Below are positions 22,564 to 33,734 of a DNA stretch of 64,000 nt, one piece after another. The position numbers were made by a program, and so were the translations under genes. Every line of letters begins with the position of its first letter. Positions within the stretch are counted from its first letter, which is position 1. The stretch is from Clostridiaceae bacterium. Its GTDB lineage: Bacteria > Bacillota > Clostridia > DSM-8532. Location of the stretch: NCBI GenBank assembly GCA_012522505.1, contig JAAYKJ010000215.1:1-64000 (forward strand). Direction: 5' to 3'. Under the pieces are notes generated by a model that saw nothing but the letters and a program-made list of their open reading frames with translations, made no database searches and was not told the origin of the DNA.

Positions 22564-23115
22564 TTAACTTATTTTATACTCGCCTTTTTGGATTTTGTCA
22601 GCCAAATAGATGCCGATGATCGTTTTCGCATCTGTAATTTGTCCGTCGCATATCATTTGAAGGCATTGTTCAACCGTATATTTTCTGCAGGAAATAAACT
22701 CGTCCTCATCAGGGCAGAATGAACCTTCGGATAAGTTCATTGCAACAAAAATATGTAGAACTTCATCAGAAAAACCAGGTGTGGAATGGACTGACATCGC
22801 CCTATAAATATTTCCGGCAATATATCCAGTTTCCTCCTCCAGCTCCCGCACAGCACAGGTTTCCGGTGATTCTCCCTCGTCAAGCTTCCCGGCGGGAAGT
22901 TCCAGGGATATCATTTCGCAGGGCTTTCTGTATTGCTTAACCAGCAAAAGCTCCCCGTTGTCTGTAATGGGAACAACCACCGAAGCACCAGGATGCCTTA
23001 CAATATCACGTGTAGCTTGCTTGCCATTCGGAAGTATAACAGTGGCTCTGTTAACATTAATAATATTTCCTGAATATTTCCGCTCTTCCCGGACCGTCTT
23101 CTCTTCATATTCCAT
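22564..23115 (-). CDS. NUDIX hydrolase (ADP-ribose pyrophosphatase type)
   Basis: Nudix box GKLDEGESPETCAVRELEEETGY. Confidence 0.92.
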   Translation of the reverse strand: MEYEEKTVREERKYSGNIINVNRATVILPNGKQATRDIVRHPGASVVVPITDNGELLLVKQYRKPCEMISLELPAGKLDEGESPETCAVRELEEETGYIAGNIYRAMSVHSTPGFSDEVLHIFVAMNLSEGSFCPDEDEFISCRKYTVEQCLQMICDGQITDAKTIIGIYLADKIQKGEYKIS

Positions 23116-23157
23116 GCATATTCTCCTTATTTTCCAAGTTTTGCTATATCGTATGAT

Positions 23158-23637
23158 TCAGGTTTGATTCATTTCTGTTGCGGGTGTTGGATCGCTTTTC
23201 TTCCTTTTTGCGATCTCTCCGGTCGCAAGTTTATCACACAAAGTGTTGTATTCGTTGTCAGAATGACCTTTCACCTTAATCCACTCCACCGAATGCTTTT
23301 GAACAAGACTGTCAATCATCTTCCACAGGTCGATATTCTTCAACTCTTCCTTCTTCTTTCCACGAGCCCATCCGTTGTCTTTCCAGCCCTGTAACCAGCC
23401 TTTCTGCATGGCATTCACCAGATAGGCACTGTCACTGTATAGTTTCACCCTGCAAGGTTCCTTCAGCGCTTTTAAGCCTTCGATCGCTGCATTCAATTCC
23501 ATCCTGTTGTTTGTTGTATTCTCTTCATAACCTGACAAAACCTTTTCATGGCCTTTGTACAGAAGGATCGTGCCCCATCCGCCCATGCCCGGATTCCCAG
23601 AGCAGGCACCGTCGGTATAGATCTCCACCTCTTTCAT
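23158..23637 (-). CDS. rnhA: ribonuclease HI
   Basis: VEIYTDGACSGNPGMGGWGTIL...NNRMELNAAIEGLKAL...VKGHSDNEYN. Confidence 0.94.
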   Translation of the reverse strand: MKEVEIYTDGACSGNPGMGGWGTILLYKGHEKVLSGYEENTTNNRMELNAAIEGLKALKEPCRVKLYSDSAYLVNAMQKGWLQGWKDNGWARGKKKEELKNIDLWKMIDSLVQKHSVEWIKVKGHSDNEYNTLCDKLATGEIAKRKKSDPTPATEMNQT

Positions 23638-24446
23638 GGATCTGTCCCCCTACCGATCTCCCTGGCCTTTTCCGTGCATTCATTCATGGCTGTGATGATG
23701 CAGTCACGGAAGCCCTTCCGCTCCAGTGCTGCTACCGCATCAATGGTTGTTCCTGCAGGAGAGCAGACCATATCCTTCAGCTCTGCCGGGTGTTTTCCCG
23801 TTTCCAAAACCATTTTGGCAGACCCCAGAACAGCCTGTGATGCCATTCTGTAGCAGATGCTTCTTGGAAGCCCCGCCCAAACAGCCGCATCTGCCATGGC
23901 CTCAATCAGCATATAGACATAGGCTGGGCTGCTTCCTGTAAGGGCAATCACCTCATTCATCATCTTTTCATCCAGAACCTCAACCCTACCAACACATTTG
24001 AAAATATCTTCTGCCAACTGCCTTTCTTCAGGGTTAACATGCTCCCCATATGAAATAATGGTCATACCTTCACCAACCAAAGCAGGCATATTGGGCATTG
24101 TTCTTACAATTTTCTTATCTTCCCCAAGGTTTTTCAGATAAAACCGAATGGGAAGCCCTGCCGCAACAGTAATAAAGAGCTTGGAAGCATCCATAACCTG
24201 CCCGCATTCCTTCAAAACACCTTTCATGTATTGAGGCTTCACAGCTGCAATGATCACATCGCATTGCTTAACAAGCTCCGCAAGCGATTCGGAGCATCTG
24301 ACAGGGTACTTCTTGCTCAGCCCCTTCGTTAATGGGGAATTGATATCATAAATATGAATCTCAAACCGTTCTGTATAGGCTGCAAGACCTTTGACGATTG
24401 CACCGCCCATATTTCCAGTTCCGATAAATCCAATAGTAACTGCCAT
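23634..24446 (-). CDS. proC: pyrroline-5-carboxylate reductase
   Basis: IGFIGTGNMGGAIVKGL..., ALTGSSPAYVYMLIEAMADAAVWAGLPR; overlaps rnhA by 4 nt. Confidence 0.94.
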   Translation of the reverse strand: MAVTIGFIGTGNMGGAIVKGLAAYTERFEIHIYDINSPLTKGLSKKYPVRCSESLAELVKQCDVIIAAVKPQYMKGVLKECGQVMDASKLFITVAAGLPIRFYLKNLGEDKKIVRTMPNMPALVGEGMTIISYGEHVNPEERQLAEDIFKCVGRVEVLDEKMMNEVIALTGSSPAYVYMLIEAMADAAVWAGLPRSICYRMASQAVLGSAKMVLETGKHPAELKDMVCSPAGTTIDAVAALERKGFRDCIITAMNECTEKAREIGRGTDP

Positions 24447-24688
24447 AATATGCTCCTTTTCGGGTTAATGATTGCCTTTTACAAATTTTAGCCCCTGCCA
24501 TACAGGTGATCTGTTAAGTAAACTGCCATGGCTTGCAGATCATAAACGATCATCGTGTCTGTTTATCCATGGGTTGAAAACATCGCGAGAGTTTATAAAA
24601 CGAGCTAACTGGATAGTTTTTCAAATTATTCTATCACCTTTTTCATCCATTTTCAAAAGAATTTTGGGAACTAATATAACTTCGAAGT

Positions 24689-25723
24689 TTAGTCGATAAT
24701 ACTGATCTGAGCATCCTGCTCGGGTTCTATTTTCAGGTGCTGGTACGCAAGACGGGTTACTTTCCGCCCTCTGGGTGTTTTCTGAAGAAAACCCAGTTGC
24801 ATCAAAAAAGGTTCATATACATCCTCGATGGTATCTGATTCCTCACCTGTGGAAGCGGCCAAGGTATCCAGACCGACAGGGCCACCGCCAAACTTTTGAA
24901 TAATGCAATACAGCAGGTTTCTATCTACACGATCAAGCCCCTTCTCATCAACTTCCAGCGCTTCAAGCCCATACTGCGTAGTACTCAAATCTATCACGCC
25001 ATTGGAACGTACCTGTGCGAAATCCCTGATTCTTCTAAGTAATCTGTTGGCGATACGCGGGGTTCCTCTTGCCCGTGATGCGATTTCATAAGCTGCTTCA
25101 TCCTCAATCTGGATATTCAATATTTGAGCAGAACGGGTGATTATTTTCTTCAACTCTTCATGGGTATATAATTCAAGACGGTTGATTATCCCGAAGCGAT
25201 CACGAAGCGGTGAAGTTAGCAGTCCTGCCCGGGTGGTTGCACCGATCAGCGTGAACGTGGAGAGGTCCAGCCGGATGGATCGGGCACTGGGGCCTTTACC
25301 GATAATGATGTCCAGGGCAAAATCCTCCATGGCAGGGTATAGGATTTCTTCCACCGCCCGGTTCAGGCGGTGAATCTCATCGATGAACAGTACATCAAGA
25401 GGGCCAAGGTTTGTAAGAATCGCTGCCAGATCTCCCGGTTTTTCAATGGCAGGACCTGATGTCACCTTTAAGTTAACCCCCATCGCGGAGGCGATAATTC
25501 CCGAAAGAGTTGTTTTGCCCAGACCGGGGGGACCATAAAGCAGAACATGATCCAGTGCTTCCTTGCGTTGTTTTGCAGCTTCAATAAAAACCATCAGGTT
25601 TTCCTTTACTTTTTCCTGACCAACATACTCGTCAAAACTTCTTGGCCTAAGACCCACTTCTTCATAATCTTCCTGGCGAAAACTACTGTCGATCAGTCTT
25701 TCCTCCAAATGAAACGCCTCCAT
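24689..25723 (-). CDS. ruvB: Holliday junction branch migration DNA helicase RuvB
   Basis: [61 protein letters not shown]. Confidence 0.97.
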   Translation of the reverse strand: MEAFHLEERLIDSSFRQEDYEEVGLRPRSFDEYVGQEKVKENLMVFIEAAKQRKEALDHVLLYGPPGLGKTTLSGIIASAMGVNLKVTSGPAIEKPGDLAAILTNLGPLDVLFIDEIHRLNRAVEEILYPAMEDFALDIIIGKGPSARSIRLDLSTFTLIGATTRAGLLTSPLRDRFGIINRLELYTHEELKKIITRSAQILNIQIEDEAAYEIASRARGTPRIANRLLRRIRDFAQVRSNGVIDLSTTQYGLEALEVDEKGLDRVDRNLLYCIIQKFGGGPVGLDTLAASTGEESDTIEDVYEPFLMQLGFLQKTPRGRKVTRLAYQHLKIEPEQDAQISIID

Positions 25724-25824
25724 TCCGGTAACATATTACAAGCTTCTGTTAATTCATCCAGTCTGAAACATCCTCAGCCACTGCAGGTGAGGATGTTTTA
25801 CCGAAAAAGAACCTGTTACCCGGT

Positions 25825-26430
25825 TCAAACAACCAGCCCTTTTAAAGCATCACGTATGATTTCTTCCAAACTTTTTTCCTCGCTATATACAGAAGATACC
25901 GCCCGGTTTGCTTCCTGACTGGAATAACCCAGCATCATCAGTGCGCTGACAGCCTCCTGTATGGTACCACCAGGTCTTTCATACCTGCCTTCACCTGCAG
26001 TAAGCACTTTCAGCTCTTCCCCTTGCTCTTTCTTCAGTTTATCCTTCAACTCGAGGATAATGCGCTGGGCTGTTTTTTTACCAACCCCTGGTGCTTTTAC
26101 AAAAGTGCTGACGTCGTCAGTTAAAACTGCCAGACCAAACTGTGATGGTGGAATATTGGACACAAGTGACATCGCCACTTTTGGACCAACTCCAGAAACC
26201 TTCAAAAGCTGCTCAAACATTTTCTGCTCTTCTTCACACATAAATCCAAACAGCAACCAGGCATCCTCCCGGACATGTAAATATGTAAACACCTTGATTT
26301 CTGTTCCGGGTTGCTTTAATACCTCCAGAGCAGTCAACGGTACCATCACTTTGTAACCGATTCCTCCTGTTTCAACAACGATGAAGTCTTTTCCCTTATA
26401 AGTCAGATTTCCTTTTATGTAAGCAAACAT
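25825..26430 (-). CDS. ruvA: Holliday junction branch migration protein RuvA
   Basis: MFAYIKGNLTYKGKDFIVVETGGIGYKV...LLKVSGVGPKVAMSLVS...PGVGKKTAQRIILELKDKL. Confidence 0.95.
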   Translation of the reverse strand: MFAYIKGNLTYKGKDFIVVETGGIGYKVMVPLTALEVLKQPGTEIKVFTYLHVREDAWLLFGFMCEEEQKMFEQLLKVSGVGPKVAMSLVSNIPPSQFGLAVLTDDVSTFVKAPGVGKKTAQRIILELKDKLKKEQGEELKVLTAGEGRYERPGGTIQEAVSALMMLGYSSQEANRAVSSVYSEEKSLEEIIRDALKGLVV

Positions 26431-26520
26431 TTTTTCTCCTTTTCCAATTACCGGTGCCTGCGTGACCAGGACACCAAGACCCATCTTCGTAATTTGCACA
26501 GCCTTGCCAACGTATGATTA

Positions 26521-27018
26521 TTAGTTTATCCCTCTGGCAGAAAGACCAGGCCTGTATGTATGTGCATGACATATTGCAACCGCCAGCGCATCGGCAGCAT
26601 CGTCGGGTTTCGGAATGATGGACAGGCTTAATAACACCTTAACCATTTGCTGCACCTGTTTTTTATCGGCACGACCATACCCGGTAACACCCTGCTTTAC
26701 TTGCAGGGGTGTATATTCAAAAATCGGAATATTGAAGCGGGCTGCACAAAGTAACGCCACGCCTCTTCCCTGTCCTACCTTCAGCGCTGTTTTTGCGTTA
26801 TTGTTGAAAAATAGATCCTCTACGGCAACCACTTCAGGCCTGTATTGCTGAAGAAGTCCTGTCAGCCCTTCTTCCAGCAACAGAAGCCTTCTGGCCAGAG
26901 GCAAGTCTGCAGTGGTGGTAACCGCCCCGTAGTCCAATACTTCAAAGTGGTTTCCACAATAATCGATAATGCCATATCCCATAATGGCAAAACCGGGGTC
27001 AACTCCCATAATGATCAA
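26521..27018 (-). CDS. ruvC: crossover junction endodeoxyribonuclease RuvC
   Basis: [15 protein letters not shown]...[24 protein letters not shown]...[17 protein letters not shown]. Confidence 0.95.
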   Translation of the reverse strand: MIIMGVDPGFAIMGYGIIDYCGNHFEVLDYGAVTTTADLPLARRLLLLEEGLTGLLQQYRPEVVAVEDLFFNNNAKTALKVGQGRGVALLCAARFNIPIFEYTPLQVKQGVTGYGRADKKQVQQMVKVLLSLSIIPKPDDAADALAVAICHAHTYRPGLSARGIN

Positions 27019-27204
27019 ATCAATTTCCCCTTTTCCCGATTCCCGTAAAAAACTGAAACCGGCTCTTTTGTGATTTCTTTTGTATTTTAACCAACATCAA
27101 TGCTAACCCTCATTCTTCAGCTTTCAAACATCAGCATTGATCAAAACCTTGTGATAAGTGATGTAATCGTGCGAAAGATATCGATGCTATCTGAAAATAG
27201 GTGT

Positions 27205-27239
27205 TGCATAATTATGCATGCCAATGTATAATTATAACA
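27205..27239. promoter_or_regulatory. tandem candidate ArgR operators (ARG boxes) upstream of argGH
   Basis: Perfect palindrome TGCATAATTATGCA (27205-27218) and related TGTATAATTATAACA (27225-27239), resembling the TGAATAATTATTCA ARG box. Confidence 0.5.
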
Positions 27240-27361
27240 ATGATGCGGTTAACTTTTATATTGGCTGCTTTCGCACGCTTCCGCCATATGTTCAGCAGGT
27301 GTGATAAAGTTCATGTTAACCGAACATGTTAATATTCTAACATAGAATGGAGAGATTTTGT

Positions 27362-28576
27362 ATGGGGAAAAAGGAAAAAGTTGTACTGGCCTACTCCGGC
27401 GGGCTGGATACTTCCATCATTATTCCATGGCTGAAAGAAAACTATGACTACGATGTCATTGCGATGGCCGCTGATGTAGGCCAGGGCGAAGAACTGGAAC
27501 CGTTGCATGAAAAAGCAATTAAAACCGGCGCTGAGAAGTTATATATTGAGGATTTGAAGGAAGAGTTCATCACCGGTTATATCTACCCTACCCTGAAGGC
27601 CGGCGCGAAATACGAAGGGAAATATCTGCTTGGAACCTCGTTTGCACGCCCGATCATTGCAAAGCGGATGGTTGAAATCGCCAGAAAGGAGGGCGCGGTA
27701 GCTATCGCTCATGGTGCTACAGGAAAAGGGAACGATCAGGTCCGGTTTGAACTAACCGTTAAAGCTTTGGCACCTGAAATGAAGATCATCGCACCCTGGA
27801 GGATCTGGGACATCCGCTCCCGTGAGGATGCAATCGATTATGCCACTGCCAGGAATATTCCGATTCCTGTTACAAAAAAGGACAACTACAGCCGTGATCT
27901 AAACCTGTGGCATTTAAGCCATGAAGGTTCCGAGCTGGAGAACCCCGCAAACGAACCCATATATGACAGGCTGTTAAAGCTTTCGGTCACCCCGGAAAAG
28001 GCCCCGGATAAGCCTACCTATGTTGAAATTACATTCGAGAAGGGAATTCCGGTGGAGGTGAACGGTAAAGCGCTTAATCCGGTTGAAATATTAACTGAAT
28101 TGAACAGACTGGGCGGAGAAAACGGTATCGGTATCATCGATATCGTAGAGAATCGTCTTGTTGGTATGAAATCACGTGGTGTATATGAAACACCTGGCGG
28201 AACCATCCTGTATGCTGCCCACCGTGAGCTGGAGCTGCTATGTCTTGACAGGGACACCCTGCACTATAAAGACATGATATCACAACGTTTTGCAGAGCTT
28301 GTCTATTACGGACAATGGTTTACAACGCTTCGCGAGGCCCTTTCGGCCTTTGTCGATGTTACCCAGCAAACGGTCACCGGTAAGGTTAAACTGAAACTAT
28401 ACAAGGGAAATATCATCCCGGCAGGCAGTGAATCTCCCTATTCCCTTTTCAGCGAAGAGCTTTGCACGTTTGAGAGGGATGAAGTTTACAACCAAAAGGA
28501 TGCTGAAGGCTTCATTAATCTGTTTGGACTTCCTATGAAGGTTCAGGCTATGATGAAGAAAAATATGGGTGAGTAA
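27362..28576 (+). CDS. argG: argininosuccinate synthase
   Basis: [56 protein letters not shown]. Confidence 0.96.
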   Translation: MGKKEKVVLAYSGGLDTSIIIPWLKENYDYDVIAMAADVGQGEELEPLHEKAIKTGAEKLYIEDLKEEFITGYIYPTLKAGAKYEGKYLLGTSFARPIIAKRMVEIARKEGAVAIAHGATGKGNDQVRFELTVKALAPEMKIIAPWRIWDIRSREDAIDYATARNIPIPVTKKDNYSRDLNLWHLSHEGSELENPANEPIYDRLLKLSVTPEKAPDKPTYVEITFEKGIPVEVNGKALNPVEILTELNRLGGENGIGIIDIVENRLVGMKSRGVYETPGGTILYAAHRELELLCLDRDTLHYKDMISQRFAELVYYGQWFTTLREALSAFVDVTQQTVTGKVKLKLYKGNIIPAGSESPYSLFSEELCTFERDEVYNQKDAEGFINLFGLPMKVQAMMKKNMGE

Positions 28577-28592
28577 AGCAAGGAGGCACAAC

Positions 28593-29978
28593 ATGAAATT
28601 ATGGGACGGTCGTTTTTCGAAATCCACCGACCCGATGGTTGATGATTTTCATTCATCGATTCGTTTTGACAGCTGCATGTATAAACAGGATATTCTGGGC
28701 AGCATGGCTCATGTGAAAATGCTTGGCAAATGCGGTGTCATTTCCGAAGAAGATGCCAGCTTAATTTATAAAACTCTGCAAGAGATTTTGTCAGACATTG
28801 AAAATGGTCGGGTAACATTTGAGATCGGTTGCGAAGATATTCACATGAATATTGAAAAAATACTCATCTCACGAATCGGAGATGTGGGGAAGCAGCTGCA
28901 CACCGGAAGAAGCCGCAATGATCAGGTAGCTTTGGATATCCGCATGTATCTGAAAGAAGAAACCACACAAATTAAAGCGTTGCTTACCGACCTTCTTCAG
29001 GTCTTAATTGATATGGCAGAAAACAACCTGGATGTGATTATGCCCGGGTATACCCATCTGCAGCGTGCTCAGCCTGTTACATTTGCCCATCATCTAATGG
29101 CTTATGTCCAGATGTTTTTAAGGGATCAGGAAAGGTTAACGGATTGTTATCAGCGAATGGACATCATGCCCTTGGGCTCGGGTGCTTTGGCAGGAACCAC
29201 CTATCCCCTGGACCGGCATGCCGTTGCTCAAGAGCTTGGTTTTGAACGCATCACAGAAAACAGCCTGGATGGTGTTAGTGACAGGGATTTCGTTCTGGAG
29301 CTTGCATCAGCACTCTCCATCGTGATGATGCATTTAAGCCGATTTTGTGAAGAAATAATTTTATGGTGCTCTCACGAATTCTCCTTTATCGAGCTGGATG
29401 ATGCCTATAGCACCGGAAGCAGTATCATGCCTCAGAAAAAGAACCCGGATGTTGCCGAGCTCGTTCGCGGAAAGGCCGGAAGAGTCTATGGAAATCTGAT
29501 GGCTCTGCTGACAGTGATGAAGGGTCTGCCATTGGCCTACAATAAAGATATGCAGGAAGATAAGGAAGCCATATTCGACTCGGTGGACACTGTAAAAATG
29601 TGCCTTCCTGTATTCACGAAGATGGTAGCTACAATGAGCATCCGAAGGGATAACATGCTTTCCGCAGCCAGAGGTGGGTTTACAAATGCAACAGATATTG
29701 CAGATTACCTCGTTAAAAAAGGTGTTCCTTTCCGTGACGCCCATGCTATTGTGGGAAGGATGGTGGCCTGTTGCATTGAACAGGAAAAGAACATCGAAGA
29801 ACTTGGCATCGGGGAGCTGAAAGCTTTTTCTGAAAAAATTGAAATGGATGTTTATGAAGCAATTTCATTGGAAACCTGCGTTAATGAAAGAAATCTTCCA
29901 GGCGGGCCTGCCATTGTCAGTGTCAAAGCATCCATCGAGAATGCAAGAGAACGGTTACAGCAGGAAGAAGGAAATTGA
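28593..29978 (+). CDS. argH: argininosuccinate lyase
   Basis: [53 protein letters not shown]. Confidence 0.96.
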   Translation: MKLWDGRFSKSTDPMVDDFHSSIRFDSCMYKQDILGSMAHVKMLGKCGVISEEDASLIYKTLQEILSDIENGRVTFEIGCEDIHMNIEKILISRIGDVGKQLHTGRSRNDQVALDIRMYLKEETTQIKALLTDLLQVLIDMAENNLDVIMPGYTHLQRAQPVTFAHHLMAYVQMFLRDQERLTDCYQRMDIMPLGSGALAGTTYPLDRHAVAQELGFERITENSLDGVSDRDFVLELASALSIVMMHLSRFCEEIILWCSHEFSFIELDDAYSTGSSIMPQKKNPDVAELVRGKAGRVYGNLMALLTVMKGLPLAYNKDMQEDKEAIFDSVDTVKMCLPVFTKMVATMSIRRDNMLSAARGGFTNATDIADYLVKKGVPFRDAHAIVGRMVACCIEQEKNIEELGIGELKAFSEKIEMDVYEAISLETCVNERNLPGGPAIVSVKASIENARERLQQEEGN

Positions 29979-30022
29979 AAGGGCAGGAAGACAAATCCCA
30001 CCCATTAACATGTAATAAACAC

Positions 30023-30052
30023 AAAACCTCCGGTGATTACTCCGGAGGTTTT
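30023..30052. terminator. bidirectional terminator between argH and the convergent hypothetical gene
   Basis: AAAACCTCCGG-TGATTACT-CCGGAGGTTTT. Confidence 0.85.
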
Positions 30053-30377
30053 AATATGGTTTTGCTTTTTTATCAAGCGCTTTCCCCATACTGTACCAGG
30101 AATCTCTTAGCTTTTTCCGCATCTCTGCGTCCAGAGTACTTTCAATCACATCATTAAACTGTCTTCGCATTCTGTGGTATTCACGAATATCAAACTCTTC
30201 CTTCGCCAGCAATGCTTCCATCTCATCCACCCAATCGTAAAGGTAATCCAGCCTCGTGGACTCATTACCGGATACTTTTTTCTTCAGGTGAGCCAGAACA
30301 AGCTTTACAGCTTTTCTTTTCACATCTGCATCCGTTATTTGCTTTTTCGTGCTCTTTTTTTCTGCTTTAATCTCCAA
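30051..30377 (-). CDS. conserved-looking hypothetical protein (108 aa, charged)
   Basis: Uninterrupted ORF with upstream AAAGGAG; convergent with argH, shares its terminator. Confidence 0.6.
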   Translation of the reverse strand: MEIKAEKKSTKKQITDADVKRKAVKLVLAHLKKKVSGNESTRLDYLYDWVDEMEALLAKEEFDIREYHRMRRQFNDVIESTLDAEMRKKLRDSWYSMGKALDKKAKPY

Positions 30378-30798
30378 CTTTTGTACTCCTTTCTTAAATT
30401 TTATAATCAGTAATAGAATAATTCATAAAAAACTGCCCCAAAATCTGGGACGAAGTATGCTCGATATAATGCTATTTCAACCCTCAAGTTTAATAAATAA
30501 CAAACTATGAAGGTATAATCCATTTATAACAGCAATCCTATAATTTTGTATGCATGGTTTTTATGCAACACTGTTATAATGCTCTTGGAAGCGTGATTTT
30601 TTTAGGTAACAAGTCTTGAATGGTTATCCATATCATAAATAACCTACCGATAACGATATTATACCTCATATTACCTGGGAATGCAAACGTGCGTTCATAT
30701 AATTTGTAATAATTATCAGTGATATACAAAGTTTCCGGCCTATTTCATGCAGTTTTTACCTTCTTATAACCTGAACCTGCGAACGCTCATCTCATTCA

Positions 30799-31938
30799 CT
30801 AATAGGTTACAAGGCTTTTTCCATTCAGTTTATCAGGGGCAACGCTTTTTTCCATGCCCGTTGGAACAACCACGGTTCCAGGGTTTCCATCACTAATATA
30901 CATCCTGTCCCTGGTCATTAATGGCAGCCAATACGCCAGATCAAACTTCACATCAATTTTACCCTTCGATCGTATACGCCTGACATAGGTCGGATCATAG
31001 TCAATATGAATGGAAGGTACGCTAGGCAGGTAACCCACAGCCATGATGGTTTCATTCTCATAGGCAACCCCATCGTAATCACCTTTGTTCACAGCATCTG
31101 CAAGCTCCTGCGGGGCCTTTCCACCAAAAGGCAGGGCTAACGAATAAAAACGCACTCCTGGCATTATTTCCCGAAGACGTTTTTCGTTTTTACCCAACGT
31201 CTCCTGGATCTGCAGCGTGTCTTTTGCAGTTTCCAAATTGAAATGGCCCCAGGTATGGTTTCCAATCTCAAAGCCATGACTTAACAGAAAACTCAGCCTT
31301 TCATCAAGTGTCCCAGCACCTTCAAAGGTTTTCAGTTCCTTATCCATATTCAGGTAAAAGATGCCCTTCAGCCCGAAGTCAGGATGCTTCTGATGAAAGC
31401 GAATCATGATACCCACGGCTGACCTGGGGTTTGCGACCAATTTCCCATTCTCCTCAATAAGATTAAATTGACCGGAGGAGCCATCATCAAAGGTGAATAC
31501 CATGGGGATTTTTCCCGCTGGAACGGTTATGTTATGTTCGATGAAATCTCGCATACTGATAAGCCGGAAACCCTGGTTATACAGCGTTTCCAACAGTTCC
31601 TCGAATTCCTGGAAGGATGTTGTAAACTCATCGTCGGTGGTTTCATCCAGGTTCTCAATAAAATTATGGAACATTACAATCGGGATCTCCCCAATTTCAT
31701 TGGGCTGTACGACAGAATAATCCACAGGCTCGGGGGTTGGTCCCTCCGGCGCCCGGGTAACCTCAGGTGTTGTGGTTGGCTCTGGCGCAGGAGTATGCGG
31801 TCCAGCCGGAGCTGTTGTTGGGGCATCTGTTGGCTTCGCATCAGCGCTCCTTCTCTTTTCCGGTTTGCATGACACAATTATTAACAAGGCAACAGCCAAT
31901 ATCAGTATAATGAGTAACCGAATCCATTTTCTTTTCAT
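30799..31938 (-). CDS. polysaccharide deacetylase family lipoprotein
   Basis: Lipoprotein-like signal (LLIIVSC), Pro/Thr/Ala-rich linker, MVFTFDDGSSGQF and EIGNHTWGHFNL NodB motifs. Confidence 0.88.
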   Translation of the reverse strand: MKRKWIRLLIILILAVALLIIVSCKPEKRRSADAKPTDAPTTAPAGPHTPAPEPTTTPEVTRAPEGPTPEPVDYSVVQPNEIGEIPIVMFHNFIENLDETTDDEFTTSFQEFEELLETLYNQGFRLISMRDFIEHNITVPAGKIPMVFTFDDGSSGQFNLIEENGKLVANPRSAVGIMIRFHQKHPDFGLKGIFYLNMDKELKTFEGAGTLDERLSFLLSHGFEIGNHTWGHFNLETAKDTLQIQETLGKNEKRLREIMPGVRFYSLALPFGGKAPQELADAVNKGDYDGVAYENETIMAVGYLPSVPSIHIDYDPTYVRRIRSKGKIDVKFDLAYWLPLMTRDRMYISDGNPGTVVVPTGMEKSVAPDKLNGKSLVTY

Positions 31939-31961
31939 CTTTTGTTCCACTTCCGATCAAA

Positions 31962-32498
31962 TTAATATTCTATCCCACGTCTTGCTTTTATTCCTTCATC
32001 ATATGGATGCTTAACAGCATTGATTACAGATATATAATCGGCGATATTATAAAAAGCTTGAGATGCATTTCTGCCCGTACAAACTACTTCAACCTTTTCT
32101 GGCCTTTCTTTTATCGTTTTAAGAATATCCTCTTCCTCAAGCAGTTGGCACTGAATGCAGTCCAGAATTTCGTCCAAAACAATCAAATCCCACAACCCTG
32201 TTTGCATCTGTTGTCTCAGGTGCTCCCATCCGCGTCTGATGTCCTCTTTGGTTTGGGCGAGCTCTTGTTCTGTCATATTCCACAGAAATTTGGTATGATG
32301 CTGTACCGGCCTGAAAAAACATAGCTTATCAGTGAAACCCTCAAGAATTATATTTTCACCGGTTTCTAAGTTTTTAAGGAATTGCGCAAACAAAACCTTC
32401 ATATCATGCCCGAGTGCGCGAATTGTTAACCCTGCAGCAGCAGTCGTTTTCCCTTTCCCGGATCCGATATAGAGGTGCAATCTTCCTTGTCTTTCCAT
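31962..32498 (-). CDS. cobO: cob(I)yrinic acid a,c-diamide adenosyltransferase
   Basis: LHLYIGSGKGKTTAAAGLTIRALGH P-loop, LIVLDEILDCIQ, VVCTGRNA. Confidence 0.9.
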   Translation of the reverse strand: MERQGRLHLYIGSGKGKTTAAAGLTIRALGHDMKVLFAQFLKNLETGENIILEGFTDKLCFFRPVQHHTKFLWNMTEQELAQTKEDIRRGWEHLRQQMQTGLWDLIVLDEILDCIQCQLLEEEDILKTIKERPEKVEVVCTGRNASQAFYNIADYISVINAVKHPYDEGIKARRGIEY

Positions 32499-32779
32499 TC
32501 TTCTCCCTTCAAGAAAGAACCCCGGGTACAACCCGGGTTCACCTTTCAAATAACGGGCAGCGGCGGTTGTTTCATCCGCTTTTTACTAAACCTTATATTC
32601 TGAAGTACAAGACTATTTTCTTTACCTGAACCTATTATAATATAAAATCTTTTTCAGTTCAACAAACTCAAAAACCCAAATGGAATTGTTACTGGTGTTT
32701 TCACTTCAAACAAAACGAGCTTGGAAAACAGGGCGTTGCTTTCCAAACTCGGCAGCAAGGTGATGAAGGGCTTGGCACT

Positions 32780-33241
32780 CTATTTAATGTATTTTTTATA
32801 TGAAGCCGTTCTGTTCCCGAAACTGCTTAATCGGTTCAGTGGCTTTATTTTCCTGTTCGTTCCAATTAATCCACCAATAGCACCGGCAATAAGGCCCGTG
32901 ATGATCATGATGATACCCCTCTGGTTCAGTGAAAAATCCTTAAGCAGGATACTACCTGCCAGAAACAGTAACGCCATATACGCAAACCCGGTTAAGCCAC
33001 CCCTTACCATACCATTCTTTTCATTGTCTGTACCTGCTTTGAACCCTGTAATAAACAGTCCCGTAAGGGTTGCCATGAACACCGCTATGGTTGTATATTT
33101 GTCTGGAAAATCAGTAAAGGTTAGTATTGCCGCTAAAACCAGCATAACAGGTATTGTGATGCAAAATGCCATGATCAACGCTGACCCGATTCCAAAACCA
33201 GTCTTTACTGCTGCACTTTTTCCACTCGCTTTTTCCTGCAT
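32780..33241 (-). CDS. TIGR04086-like small integral membrane protein
   Basis: Four predicted TM segments, length and pattern typical of the family. Confidence 0.6.
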   Translation of the reverse strand: MQEKASGKSAAVKTGFGIGSALIMAFCITIPVMLVLAAILTFTDFPDKYTTIAVFMATLTGLFITGFKAGTDNEKNGMVRGGLTGFAYMALLFLAGSILLKDFSLNQRGIIMIITGLIAGAIGGLIGTNRKIKPLNRLSSFGNRTASYKKYIK

Positions 33242-33474
33242 ACTCTGTCCTCCAAAAATAAGCTATAGTAAAATGTATGCAGAAAAACAATGATTAGAAC
33301 AGACAACCGTACGATTTGGCAAGAAGCTTTATTCACTTGAGGGCCGATTGAGCCACTTCGCCGACCAGCACGCGAGCATTTCGTTCTGCGTCACCAATTC
33401 TCATTGAAAGCTGTAACATCATTACGTTAACTTGAATAAGATGGTAATGAAATAAACTCAGGGAGGGTAAAAAC

Positions 33475-33579
33475 ATGGGAGATAGAAAAGGATTCTTCGG
33501 TGAAAACAGTGAAGTATTATTTTTCATCATCCTATTCCTGCTCCTGTTCTGGGACAATGGTTGTGGATGTTGTAACTAG
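33475..33579 (+). CDS. microprotein, 34 aa: MGDRKGFFGENSEVLFFIILFLLLFWDNGCGCCN
   Basis: GGGAGGG RBS 8 nt upstream; paralogous to 33735-33854; shorter than the ORF-track cutoff. Confidence 0.75.
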   Translation: MGDRKGFFGENSEVLFFIILFLLLFWDNGCGCCN

Positions 33580-33734
33580 TGTCTGTGGTTTATCCTTCTT
33601 CGTATATGGTGTTTCCCGTCATAATGACTAAAATGGCATAATGAGGAGGGAGAACTGGAGCAGTTAACGCATCATGATGTGAGTCAATGACAGAGTATGG
33701 AATATGTGAGCTTGATGCAAAGGAGGGAATACTA

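Noticed and set aside
27096-27141. ATCAATGCT/AGCATTGAT inverted repeat upstream of ruvC as an SOS/LexA box
   Set aside because: Does not match the Firmicutes GAAC-N4-GTTC LexA consensus; a 9-bp repeat with 28-nt spacing may be chance.
32721-33293. 190-aa plus-strand ORF opposite the TIGR04086-like gene
   Set aside because: Antisense to a better supported membrane protein with RBS; hydrophobicity mirrors the complementary strand.
33333-33557. 74-aa minus-strand ORF overlapping the first microprotein
   Set aside because: No convincing RBS and its N-terminal half is the antisense of the microprotein ORF, which has a strong RBS and a paralogue.
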